Shown here in pieces: positions 32,674-40,357 of a stretch of 43,902 nucleotides of DNA. The notes beneath the pieces are model-generated. The model did not search any database and was not told the origin of the DNA. It worked only from the letters and a program-made list of their open reading frames with translations. Made by a program: the position numbers and the translations under genes. Origin of the DNA: Anaerolineales bacterium (GTDB lineage Bacteria; Chloroflexota; Anaerolineae; Anaerolineales; UBA11858); NCBI GenBank assembly GCA_016785015.1, contig JADHTJ010000022.1, positions 1-43,902 on the forward strand, given 5' to 3'. Position 1 is the stretch's first letter; every line of letters begins with the position of its first letter.

Positions 32674-34716
32674 TTAGACATCCCATTCATCGTCATCCCA
32701 ATCATCCCATCCTTTGGAATCTTTTTTGTGTTTTTTGCGGTAAATTGTTACATCCCGATCGGGATCATACTCAATCTCGACGTATTTCTTGCGCTTTTTG
32801 GATTTATCGTCATCGTCGAGTAGTTCGTCTTCTTTGGAAATTTCTGGATCATCGATCAACTCAGTTTGGAGCTTGATTATTTCTTCCGTCGAGGCTGGGA
32901 TTTCTTCAGCCTGCTCGCTCTCAACCTGTTCAGATTCAGCGGCCGGTTCAGCAGCAACTTCATCTTCTACAACCGGTTTGATGATTTCAGCGGCAATTTC
33001 CTCAGCAGCAACTGGCTCTGGAGCTTCTTCGGCTACAGCAGGTTCTTCGATAACAGCTTCTGCTACTCCTGGTTCAGTACTTTTTACTTTAGCAGGTTCA
33101 TCTTCGAGACTGGGTTCAACAGTCTCCGGTTTCTCAGCGGGAATTTCAGCGACTACCTCAACCTCATCTGTCTCATCAACAACCGGTTCTTCTTCGATGA
33201 TTTCTTCTGGCTCAGGCAGGGAGGAGATCATCAAATCAATGGAGCTCTCTATTTGCTCCATCGCCTTGGGCCCGATGCCGGTGATACCACTGATCTCTTC
33301 AACGTCATAATTCAATTTGAAGGCTAAATCGCCAACCGTCTCAACTTTGAGATTTTCAACAAGCAGGTTTTTAGTGCGAGTTGCAAGCCCCAATGTATCG
33401 AGTGGAAGATCGTATGCACCTTGAGGAATGCCTTCCTGCGCTTGCGCAGTTCGCTCACTGACCTCTTTTTGCTCGACGCGCTCTGATGTGATGCGGCCTA
33501 GCTCCACACGCTCGGTGAAAGCCTGCATGTCATGGAAGTCCTCAGGTGTGATCGGACGTCCTTCAGCTTTTTTGCGCATATACGCTTCAATTTGTGGAAT
33601 ATTGTCTTTTTCCTGTTCGAAGTACCCGGCGTAATCGGCGTTGTTCTTCAGCTTGAAGAGCACCTCGCTGGTGGCCTCGATGAGACTCTTGATGTCGATG
33701 CGCCAACCGGTGAGCTTTGCCGTCAGACGAGCGTTTTGCCCATCTCGACCAATTGCTAAACTGAGTTGATCTTCGGGCACGACCACAGTAGCGGTTTTGG
33801 CTCCTCCACGATCTTCAAGGAAAACATTCAGCACGCGTGCCGGACTGAGCGCTTTGGCAATATACGATTGAGGGTCGGGGTTCCATTCTATGACATCGAT
33901 TTTTTCGTCGTTGAGTTCGCGCACGATAGCCTGAATGCGGACGCCGCGAATGCCCACACAAGCCCCTACAGGGTCAACGCCAGGTTGGAGGGCTGCTACA
34001 GCTACCTTGGACCGTTGTCCAGGCTCGCGGGAAATCGAGCGAATCTCTACCATGCCATGATAAATTTCTGGGACTTCATTTTCAAGCAAGCGGCGCAGAA
34101 AATCGGGATGTGCGCGAGAGAGAATGATCTTTGGGCCTCGGTTGGACTCTTGTACTTCCATCAGCAAGGCGCGCACCCTATCATGAACGCGGAAAAACTC
34201 ACGCGGAATTTGCTGGCGTCGGGGCATGACTCCCTCGGCCTTGAGATCTAACCCCAACGTGATTTGTTTGGCGTTGATAGCCTGAACGATTCCATTGACA
34301 ACATCACCAACCTGATTGGCGTAATATTTGAGCTGTGCGTCACGTTCGGCCTCACGAATCCTTTGTTGGATAACCTGACGGGCTGTTTGAGCAGCAACGC
34401 GGCCGAAATCCTGGGGGGTGTTCTCCACGATGACCATATCTCCGAGATCGGCTTCCTCATCGACAGATTTGGCTATCTTGAGTACAACTTCCGTGCGGTC
34501 ATCTTGAACTTCTTCGACAACTTCTTTTTCGACGAAAATTTCAAATTCGCCAGTTTCAGAGTCGAGTCTAGCTTCAACGTGTTGTGCATTTGAAGCGTGA
34601 ACCGCGCGTCGATAAGCGGATACCATGGCATCCTCAATTGCAGCAAGGACAACTTCTTGGGGTAATCCGCGGTCTTCCAGGATTTGCTTAAATGCTAGTG
34701 CAAAATCTTTCTTCAT
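32674..34716 (-). CDS. nusA: Transcription factor NusA with long acidic C-terminal extension
   Basis: Elongation, pausing and antitermination factor. The RNAP-binding N-terminal domain (about 1-125), S1 (about 130-205) and two KH domains (about 205-350; [59 protein letters not shown]) are standard. After a linker, residues ~440-505 hold a helix-hairpin-helix unit ([33 protein letters not shown]). A Glu/Ala/Val/Pro-rich tail of ~130 residues follows, then a basic [11 protein letters not shown] and an extreme Asp/Trp end ([12 protein letters not shown]). At 680 residues it is well above the ~350-500 usual. ATG with GGAG upstream. No rimP gene precedes it; a promoter and a structured leader do. 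Confidence 0.96.
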   Translation of the reverse strand: MKKDFALAFKQILEDRGLPQEVVLAAIEDAMVSAYRRAVHASNAQHVEARLDSETGEFEIFVEKEVVEEVQDDRTEVVLKIAKSVDEEADLGDMVIVENTPQDFGRVAAQTARQVIQQRIREAERDAQLKYYANQVGDVVNGIVQAINAKQITLGLDLKAEGVMPRRQQIPREFFRVHDRVRALLMEVQESNRGPKIILSRAHPDFLRRLLENEVPEIYHGMVEIRSISREPGQRSKVAVAALQPGVDPVGACVGIRGVRIQAIVRELNDEKIDVIEWNPDPQSYIAKALSPARVLNVFLEDRGGAKTATVVVPEDQLSLAIGRDGQNARLTAKLTGWRIDIKSLIEATSEVLFKLKNNADYAGYFEQEKDNIPQIEAYMRKKAEGRPITPEDFHDMQAFTERVELGRITSERVEQKEVSERTAQAQEGIPQGAYDLPLDTLGLATRTKNLLVENLKVETVGDLAFKLNYDVEEISGITGIGPKAMEQIESSIDLMISSLPEPEEIIEEEPVVDETDEVEVVAEIPAEKPETVEPSLEDEPAKVKSTEPGVAEAVIEEPAVAEEAPEPVAAEEIAAEIIKPVVEDEVAAEPAAESEQVESEQAEEIPASTEEIIKLQTELIDDPEISKEDELLDDDDKSKKRKKYVEIEYDPDRDVTIYRKKHKKDSKGWDDWDDDEWDV

Positions 34717-34730
34717 GCTTTTTCTCCATC

Positions 34731-34807
34731 AAAGTGGGTGGCAGGTTCCAGACACGAAAAAAGTGGGGGTTACCCACTTTTCGCCGACAGCAGTATTGCT
34801 ACCACCC
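34731..34807 (-). promoter_or_regulatory. Structured leader of the nusA operon with terminator-like hairpin
   Basis: Minus strand. An outer stem GGGTGGTAG (34807-34799) / CTGCCACCC (34744-34736) encloses a hairpin CGAAAAGTGGG-TAACC-CCCACTTTTTTCG (34783-34755) that ends in six U. A second CCCACTTT (34738-34731), just before the GGAG Shine-Dalgarno, can compete for AAAGTGGG. The alternatives are mutually exclusive, as expected of an attenuator. Confidence 0.6.
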
Positions 34808-34819
34808 TATAGCGCAAGA

Positions 34820-34848
34820 ATTCTAGCACGGATTAAATTGGATGACAA
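34820..34848 (-). promoter_or_regulatory. Promoter of the nusA-infB operon
   Basis: Minus strand TTGTCA (34848-34843), 17-nt spacer, TAGAAT (34825-34820) with a TGC extension. The -35 begins 3 nt after the stop codon of the CCA/poly(A) polymerase gene. The leader would be ~95-100 nt. Confidence 0.8.
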
Positions 34849-34850
34849 GG

Positions 34851-37487
34851 TTATTCCTTGGTATATTTTTTGATGAGTTTCTTGAGTAAGCGCTTCTCAG
34901 CTTTGGGTGTAGAAATCTCTCCATCAAGCCAGGCATTGCGCAATTCAGTTAGTATTTTCTTGAACGTTGGTCCTGGTGAGAGGCCAAGTTCGCGCAGATC
35001 ATGCCCGGTGATATTGGCTGAAATGTGTTTCCATTCTTTGGCATAAGCCTCAAAGATTTGCCGCGCTTTCAGATCGTTCGTAGATTGGTGCAATCCATAG
35101 ATTGCCAGGGCAGGCGTTTTTGCCAGGTTGTTAGAGATCGCGCTGGGTTTCTGGTTCATCAGGTCTGGCAATTCATGCCAAACAAAACATGCCGCGCGGA
35201 TAGTCTCTGCCAGGGACTGGGGCAGCTTTAAGCGTTTGATCACGCCCTGGACGCGATAAATCGGGAGTGGGATCAACCATTGGACATAAGCCAAAGCTCT
35301 CTTCAGTTGCATCCCGCACATATCAGGAACGAGGCTCCAGTATTCTTCAGGAGTATGTGCCTTGAGAGATGCAATCTGCCCAGCGATTCCATCATCCCAA
35401 ATAATGTCCTTATGAATGGCTTCGAACAGCCCTAATTCGTTGAGACGATCCAGCATTTGACGAGCTTTATCTTCCTCGATTATTCTATCCAGCTCGTGAC
35501 GAATGCGGTCGCCAGAGACGCGATCCAACAATGTTCTGGCTTCTAAGAGTAATTCAAGGGTGCGTTCGCCGATCTTAAAATCGTAGCGCTGCTCGTAGCG
35601 GACGGCGCGCAGTATTCGCGTTGGATCGTCTACAAATGATAGCGAATGCAGTACGCGAATGTTGCCCTTTTGCAGATCTCCCAGCCCCCCCCAATAATCG
35701 TGCAGCTCGCCGTAATGATGACCATCGAGGCGCATTGCAAGTGTGTTGATGGTGAAATCGCGGCGATGCAGATCGAGTTTGATACTGCCGCGCTCCACGG
35801 TTGGTAGTGCAGTGGGGTGGGTGTAGAACTCGGTTCGCGCGGTTATGAAATCAAGAGATGTGAGGGGTGAGTCTCCAACAGCCAAGTGTTCTAATAGTTT
35901 ATTTTGTTCACTATCCACTGGCCGCTGTTCACTCAAGTGCCACTTTGCTGTACCAAATCTTTTATGGGTGGTAACGCGGCCACCAAATTCGGCGCCAACA
36001 GCTTGTGCCAGAGCAATACCATCGCCCTCTACAACTAAATCAAAATCCAGGCTGGGATGGTCAAGTAGGAGATCGCGAACAAAACCGCCCACGATATACA
36101 ATGCTGCGCCTTGTTGTTGAGCGATTTCTGCAATTGCTTTCAGCAACTCAAGTCGTGCGGGTGGCAGTGCAGTTTCCAGCTTATTCGAAAGATTCATATG
36201 CCCAGGCCTGGGCTCTTTTGCTGTCAAGATTTTCAGCAGGTCTGTGCGCGTGACGATCCCTAAAATATTATTAGTATCCCGCTCTGTGACAGGAATCTGA
36301 CCCCATCCCGTCTCGGTCATGACCGTTTGTAAATTTTCGATCGAGTGATCGGGGTGCACATGAACGTTCCCTGCTTTCATGAGGCTCGATGCTGTCAAAT
36401 TGAGTTTGTGCGAGATAGCTCGGTCAACAGCCCGGCGGGTGAGCAAGCCAACAATAGCGCCGTTCTCAACAACTGGATAGCCTTCATATCCATAGCGCTG
36501 CATGCGTTTCAGAGCCTCCTCCACGGGGGTGTTTGGGGGAAGTGTCTGTGGCGCGCGCGACATGATCTCCGCTACACTGACCGGCGGCTGGATCAAATTA
36601 GGGAGCAGGTCGATCAATTCGGCATGAATTTCTTCGATAGGGCGCGCTTTGATCAAACTCGCCGAAGCCCGAGGATGACCACCGCCCCCAAAGTGCGTTG
36701 CGATCTTCGCTACGTCAATATTGTCGTTTGTCGAGCGGCAAATCAACTGCACGCCCCCGCGGATTGTTATCAACATAAATAACGCATCAGGATCAAGTAG
36801 ATCGCGTAATTTGTGGGCTATTGTGGAGAGTTCTTCGTTCATCTCCCTCACATTGCCGCAAGCCACGATCACCTGGTACCCATGAACTTTCATGGGTTGA
36901 GCGGCCTCTCGAAGTTGGTCGTAGATCGTTTGTTGCTCGAGAGAAAGTGGATGGTTTAGAAAATCGTTGGCAATTGAGAGGCTGGCACCTTGTTCAAGCA
37001 GATAGGCAGCGGCTCGTACATCGCGCGGGGTGGTGCGACTATAAGTGAGCGAACCAGTATCTTCATAGATGCCCAATAATAAGAGCGTAGCTTGAACGGT
37101 ATGGAGCGGGAGATCTCTTTCTTGGATTGCTTCGACCAATAGTGTAGTATTCGCACCTGTCTCATCGGTGGTGATTTCCCACGTTTTCGGAGTATTTTCT
37201 CGTGGGGGGTGGTGGTCGATGACTTTGATGATGGTTTTGTCTCCAACGCCTTTGATAGTGACCAATGATTGCGTATCAACCAGACAGACGGACTCGATAT
37301 TCTTTGCACGAAAATCGCGCGGATCAATGAAGGGCAATTCCGCGCCATAAAGTGTGATGAACCCCCTCACATTGCGGTTTATGCGCCGCGGCAAGATAGG
37401 TGTTGCCTGTTCGTCTATCAGGTAAGCACCCAAGAGAGAAGCCAAACCATCAAAGTCGGTTTGTTCGTGAGTCAGAATAATTCTCAT
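34851..37487 (-). CDS. DHH-CBS-CBS-tRNA nucleotidyltransferase/poly(A) polymerase fusion
   Basis: An 878-residue fusion. Residues 1-300 are a DHH/DHHA1 phosphoesterase-like part (HEQTDFDGLASLLGAY, DTQS at 71-74, DHHPP at 91-95, THFGGGGHPRASAS at 264-277). Two CBS domains span ~303-425 (SVAEIMSRAPQTL, GIVTRTDLLKIL). The class II nucleotidyltransferase head starts near 450: IVGGFVRDLLL, DFDLVV (Asp481, Asp483), KRFGTAKWHL, RRDFTINTLAMRL and DPTRILRAVRYEQR. A C-terminal tRNA-binding part follows. Such fusions are known in deep-branching phyla as A-adding or CCA-adding enzymes; which one cannot be told by eye. Residues ~519-542 look inserted. The ATG lacks a Shine-Dalgarno and follows a TACAAT by 7 nt. 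Confidence 0.92.
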   Translation of the reverse strand: MRIILTHEQTDFDGLASLLGAYLIDEQATPILPRRINRNVRGFITLYGAELPFIDPRDFRAKNIESVCLVDTQSLVTIKGVGDKTIIKVIDHHPPRENTPKTWEITTDETGANTTLLVEAIQERDLPLHTVQATLLLLGIYEDTGSLTYSRTTPRDVRAAAYLLEQGASLSIANDFLNHPLSLEQQTIYDQLREAAQPMKVHGYQVIVACGNVREMNEELSTIAHKLRDLLDPDALFMLITIRGGVQLICRSTNDNIDVAKIATHFGGGGHPRASASLIKARPIEEIHAELIDLLPNLIQPPVSVAEIMSRAPQTLPPNTPVEEALKRMQRYGYEGYPVVENGAIVGLLTRRAVDRAISHKLNLTASSLMKAGNVHVHPDHSIENLQTVMTETGWGQIPVTERDTNNILGIVTRTDLLKILTAKEPRPGHMNLSNKLETALPPARLELLKAIAEIAQQQGAALYIVGGFVRDLLLDHPSLDFDLVVEGDGIALAQAVGAEFGGRVTTHKRFGTAKWHLSEQRPVDSEQNKLLEHLAVGDSPLTSLDFITARTEFYTHPTALPTVERGSIKLDLHRRDFTINTLAMRLDGHHYGELHDYWGGLGDLQKGNIRVLHSLSFVDDPTRILRAVRYEQRYDFKIGERTLELLLEARTLLDRVSGDRIRHELDRIIEEDKARQMLDRLNELGLFEAIHKDIIWDDGIAGQIASLKAHTPEEYWSLVPDMCGMQLKRALAYVQWLIPLPIYRVQGVIKRLKLPQSLAETIRAACFVWHELPDLMNQKPSAISNNLAKTPALAIYGLHQSTNDLKARQIFEAYAKEWKHISANITGHDLRELGLSPGPTFKKILTELRNAWLDGEISTPKAEKRLLKKLIKKYTKE

Positions 37488-37494
37488 AATTTCA

Positions 37495-37500
37495 ATTGTA
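37495..37500 (-). promoter_or_regulatory. -10 TACAAT, probable leaderless start of the fusion polymerase gene
   Basis: Minus strand TACAAT (37500-37495) is 7 nt from the ATG at 37487. No -35 consensus and no Shine-Dalgarno is present. Confidence 0.4.
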
Positions 37501-37517
37501 CTTGATTTCGCTCACTG

Positions 37518-37546
37518 TTTACTGGATACTGTTCACTGATTATAAT
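37518..37546 (+). promoter_or_regulatory. Promoter of the MazG-like operon (leaderless)
   Basis: TTTACT (37518-37523), 17-nt spacer, TATAAT (37541-37546). The ATG is at 37555, 8 nt after the -10, so the transcript should start at or next to it. The -35 lies inside a degenerate CACTGTTTACTGGATACTG tract. Confidence 0.65.
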
Positions 37547-37554
37547 GTTCTGGC

Positions 37555-37851
37555 ATGGATATCCAACAACTAACACTACATATGCACGAATTCGTCAGAG
37601 ATAAAGGTTGGTACGAAACCGATAGCCCTCATCCTCAGACGCTACAAAACCTGGCAATTTCGTTAAATTTAGAGGCATCGGAAGTATTGGAACATTTCCA
37701 ATGGGATGGCGAATTGAGCGATCCGTCTTCCTTGGCTGGTGAGCTGGCAGACGTAGCTTTGTATTTACTGCAGATTGCCAGTTTAGCCGAGATCGATTTG
37801 GAACAAGCAATCCTGCAAAAACTCGATGATAATTCTAAGAGAGAATGGTAA
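37555..37851 (+). CDS. MazG-like nucleotide pyrophosphohydrolase, 98 aa
   Basis: An all-alpha NTP pyrophosphatase of the MazG/dCTPase superfamily, expected to hydrolyse a (d)NTP to its monophosphate, possibly for nucleotide-pool cleaning. The metal-binding pattern is intact: NLEASEVLE gives Glu40 and Glu43, and GELADVALYLL gives Glu63 and Asp66. The motif FVRDKGWYETDSPH before the first helix matches the short 'house-cleaning' branch. The start ATG at 37555 has no Shine-Dalgarno and is 8 nt after TATAAT, so it is probably leaderless. Its stop TAA directly abuts the next ATG. Confidence 0.88.
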   Translation: MDIQQLTLHMHEFVRDKGWYETDSPHPQTLQNLAISLNLEASEVLEHFQWDGELSDPSSLAGELADVALYLLQIASLAEIDLEQAILQKLDDNSKREW

Positions 37852-38403
37852 ATGAGAATTACAGTATTTGGTGGTTCAAAACCTAAGCCCGGAGAGCCGG
37901 CATATGATGATGCTTATTACCTGGGTCAATTGCTCGGCGCGCAAGGGTACTCAGTGCTAACCGGTGGCTATATTGGCACCATGGAAGCCGTGTCGCGCGG
38001 CGCAGCCGAAGCAGGTGGCCATGTGATTGGTGTAACCTGTGATGAAATCGAGTCTTGGCGCCCAGTTTCCCCAAATCGTTGGGTATTGGAGGAGATGCGT
38101 TTCCCAACTTTGAAGGAAAGGATGTATGCCCTTATTGAAGAGTGTGATGCCGCCATGACTCTTCCGGGCGGCATCGGGACTTTGGCCGAAGCCGCTGCTA
38201 TGTGGTCTCAATTACAAACTGGCGCTACCTCACCACGCCCATTGATTCTGATTGGCATGGGCTGGCAAAAAACCTTTCAAACTTTATTTGAATCTCTCGA
38301 TGAATACATCGCTGAGAAAGATCGTGACTTACTATCTCTCGCACAGGATGTCGAATCCGCCTATCATATTCTCCAAGCGGTCTCAGGCGTCTCTAACCCA
38401 TAA
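37852..38403 (+). CDS. LOG family protein (TIGR00725-like, Rossmann fold), 183 aa
   Basis: Rossmann-fold protein of the 'lysine decarboxylase-like' LOG group: ITVFGGSKPKPG at the N-terminus, VLTGGYIGTMEAVSRGAAEAG, a helix with LKERMYALIEECDA (Arg90) and the signature LPGGIGTLAEAAAMW (PGGxGTxxE at 105-113). Related enzymes release cytokinin-type bases from nucleotide 5'-monophosphates, so a nucleotide-phosphoribohydrolase activity is the best guess. The older decarboxylase name is not supported. It begins immediately after the MazG-like stop and ends 4 nt before the next start, so all three genes are one operon. Confidence 0.88.
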   Translation: MRITVFGGSKPKPGEPAYDDAYYLGQLLGAQGYSVLTGGYIGTMEAVSRGAAEAGGHVIGVTCDEIESWRPVSPNRWVLEEMRFPTLKERMYALIEECDAAMTLPGGIGTLAEAAAMWSQLQTGATSPRPLILIGMGWQKTFQTLFESLDEYIAEKDRDLLSLAQDVESAYHILQAVSGVSNP

Positions 38404-38407
38404 CCCT

Positions 38408-39226
38408 ATGCCCGCAATCCAACCAGCCAAATTAGTCGTTCAGGTTGCCGAACTCACCGAACATGTTAGCGAACCAAAAATTTATTTAAAGTCGCTTCAT
38501 GAACTCTTAGATTTCTATGCTGATCGCACACTGAGACCTGGACAAATTATTGAGTCAGCACCATTGCTCAAGAGTTATCAAGTCGCGCGACCCGTTTTGC
38601 GTCAGATTGAACGAGAGTTGGCAAAGGTAGTGAATACGGATTCCGAAGCAGCACTTGCACTTGCCGATGCACTTTGGGAACAACGCTGGGTAGAGACGCG
38701 TTTATTGGCGATTTCAATCCTCGGTCGTGTTTCGCCTAACCCTCCAGAGCGAGTCACGCAACGCGCTCAGGAGTGGGGTTCCAAATGTAAAGAAGATAAG
38801 ATCATAAAAGCTTTATCATCGACAGGAATTGCGCGATTGCGGACAGAATCCCGCGACGAATTTATAGACCTGATTGAAAGCTGGTTGACCTCAGGGAATC
38901 GCCCCCTAGAATTGGTTGGATTGAGAGCGTTGCCGGCGCTTTTGGGGATAGACGGCTTTAAGAATTTACCCCTGGTTTTTCGATGGATTGCCCCCCTAGT
39001 ACGTGAGGCTGATCGTGAAATTAGAGATGACCTGATTTTAACAATAAGAATTTTGGCAGGCCTATCGCCCAAAGAGACGCTATTCTTTCTGCGGAATTCA
39101 CTTGAAGCTACTTCTAACCCTCAAACGGCAAAACTTATCCGGCGTACGCTCGTTGATTTTCCAGAGGATTTGAGTTCAACTTTGCGATTAGAATTGCGGC
39201 GAAGGCGAAACGGTAATATCGATTAA
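38408..39226 (+). CDS. HEAT-repeat protein, DNA alkylation repair (AlkD)-like, 272 aa
   Basis: The start at 38408 is taken because it follows the LOG gene stop by 4 nt; the longer frame from 38252 overlaps that gene. The protein is almost entirely alpha-helical, with repeated helix pairs: ALALADALWEQRWVETRLLA, RDEFIDLIESWL, PLELVGLRALPALL, and ETLFFLRNSLEA followed by AKLIRRTL. The WxxxWVETRLLAI segment is characteristic of AlkC/AlkD-like HEAT proteins that lift alkylated bases from DNA. Catalytic residues of AlkD cannot be confirmed by eye. Neighbours suggest nucleotide-pool or genome maintenance, and it converges with lexA. Confidence 0.65.
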   Translation: MPAIQPAKLVVQVAELTEHVSEPKIYLKSLHELLDFYADRTLRPGQIIESAPLLKSYQVARPVLRQIERELAKVVNTDSEAALALADALWEQRWVETRLLAISILGRVSPNPPERVTQRAQEWGSKCKEDKIIKALSSTGIARLRTESRDEFIDLIESWLTSGNRPLELVGLRALPALLGIDGFKNLPLVFRWIAPLVREADREIRDDLILTIRILAGLSPKETLFFLRNSLEATSNPQTAKLIRRTLVDFPEDLSSTLRLELRRRRNGNID

Positions 39227-39230
39227 ATAC

Positions 39231-39263
39231 AGAACTCCAGCCGAGACAAAGCTGGAGTTCTTT
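39231..39263. terminator. Bidirectional terminator between the HEAT gene and lexA
   Basis: AGAACTCCAGC (39231-39241), a 9-nt loop and GCTGGAGTTCT (39251-39261) followed by TTC. Perfect stem, midway between convergent stops. Confidence 0.85.
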
Positions 39264-39283
39264 CAACCAATCTATTCGTTTAC

Positions 39284-39991
39284 TTACTGCATTTCCATCT
39301 GACGCACAACCATGACCACGCGACCTCGAATTTCTACGGTGCTGGGGTCGTTGACGTAGATCGCATCCATAGTGGGGTTAGCAGGTTGTAGACGCACACG
39401 GCTTCCTTCATTATAGAAGTACTTTAACGTGGTTTCGTCCTTGTCATTCAGCCAGACGGCGACCATTTCGCCATCGCGCACATTCGTGGCTGGTTGCATG
39501 ATAACCACATCGCCATCATTTACCATGGCATCAATCATCGAGTCTCCACTGACTTCCAAGGCGAATAAGTTGCCCTGCCTGACATGTTGTGGCGAAAGCA
39601 GGCTTTCAGCGATATTAATGGATCCAGATTCGTAATCGTATGAGCTGAAGTCAGAAGTGGGGAAGGGTACTGGCTCACTGGCAACGATGCGTCCCACCAT
39701 TGGAATTTGGAGCAGTTCGTCTACCGCATTTCTGACCTGGACGCCAAACTCTTTCATATATTTCAGCGTAACTTTGAGACCTCGCGATATGCCGCGATCT
39801 CGCTGAATATAACCCTTTTCTTCGAGCCGTTCGAGATAGTAATTTGCAACCGATGTTGAAGAAAGTTCAGCGCGTTCACAGATCTCTCGAATGGTGGGTG
39901 GGTAGCCATGTTTACCTGTGTATGTATAGAGAACATGGAGTACCTTGATATGCTTTTCGTTCAAACCTTCTTTTTTTCTTCGTGCCATCAT
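39284..39991 (-). CDS. lexA: LexA repressor
   Basis: SOS repressor and self-cleaving serine peptidase. The winged helix-turn-helix (about 1-75) has HGYPPTIREICERAELSSTS and YLERLEEKGYI. The catalytic Ser151 is in EVSGDSMIDAMV and Lys190 in ETTLKYF. The cleavage region reads MVGRIVASEPVPFP, so the scissile bond would be Ala104-Ser105 instead of the usual Ala-Gly. The linker between domains is slightly long, giving 235 residues. Two ATGs are adjacent (39991 and 39988); AGGAG lies upstream. An SOS box lies in its own promoter, so it is autoregulated. Confidence 0.96.
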   Translation of the reverse strand: MMARRKKEGLNEKHIKVLHVLYTYTGKHGYPPTIREICERAELSSTSVANYYLERLEEKGYIQRDRGISRGLKVTLKYMKEFGVQVRNAVDELLQIPMVGRIVASEPVPFPTSDFSSYDYESGSINIAESLLSPQHVRQGNLFALEVSGDSMIDAMVNDGDVVIMQPATNVRDGEMVAVWLNDKDETTLKYFYNEGSRVRLQPANPTMDAIYVNDPSTVEIRGRVVMVVRQMEMQ

Positions 39992-40054
39992 AGGCCACTC
40001 TCCTAGCGTGCAGGATTACTTGATAAATAAAATAGATAGAATATTTGTGCTAGC

Positions 40055-40083
40055 ATAATAGCACGAACATACGTTCTGGTCAA
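40055..40083 (-). promoter_or_regulatory. lexA promoter
   Basis: Minus strand TTGACC (40083-40078), 17-nt spacer, TATTAT (40060-40055) with TGC in front. An inverted repeat GTGCTA/TAGCAC (40047-40052, 40059-40064) overlaps the -10. Confidence 0.8.
40064..40077. promoter_or_regulatory. SOS box (LexA operator)
   Basis: CGAACATACGTTCT matches the Gram-positive/Chloroflexota-type pattern CGAAC-N4-GTTC. It fills the spacer between the lexA -35 and -10. Confidence 0.88.
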
Positions 40084-40160
40084 GGGTGATTTCCGAACAA
40101 ATATACAGTTAATTCTTTGCGCATAGACAGTTATGTGAACAGGGATTTTCCATTTTTCAT

Positions 40161-40270
40161 GGTTCTATGGGAATTACCGTGAGAGATCTTACATTTGGGG
40201 GTAGGGGGTGTGCGGAGCACGCCCCCTACCCCCAAATGTGGCCCCTTACCACGGCGATTCCTAGAGACCC
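40161..40270 (-). repeat. Dispersed palindromic repeat, copy 4 (complete)
   Basis: Reads GGTTCTATGGGAATTACCGT at one end and CACGGCGATTCCTAGAGACC at the other, with a central stem around a GGA loop. 110 bp, inverse orientation to copies 1 and 5. It lies between the divergent lexA and Ig-like lipoprotein genes. Together with the lexA promoter it accounts for most of the 366-nt gap there; 40084-40160 shows nothing else I can name. Confidence 0.88.
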
Positions 40271-40357
40271 TTTTTCTTATTGACGTTCAGGGACGAATCT
40301 CTTAGTATTATGGCATCGCACTGCGAATCAATATCATTTCTGATCCAAGGATCTCTT

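Noticed and set aside
32789-33310. Serine-rich frame on the + strand opposite the nusA tail
   Set aside because: It is the complement of the low-complexity Glu/Ala codons of nusA; composition alone explains it.
34736-34807. T-box riboswitch upstream of nusA because of GGGTGGTAGC
   Set aside because: No T-box 14-mer with TGGNACCGCG and no specifier loop; the downstream gene is not an aminoacyl-tRNA or amino-acid gene.
34717-34850. Hidden or broken rimP gene upstream of nusA
   Set aside because: The 134-nt gap is too short, and a promoter plus leader hairpins account for it.
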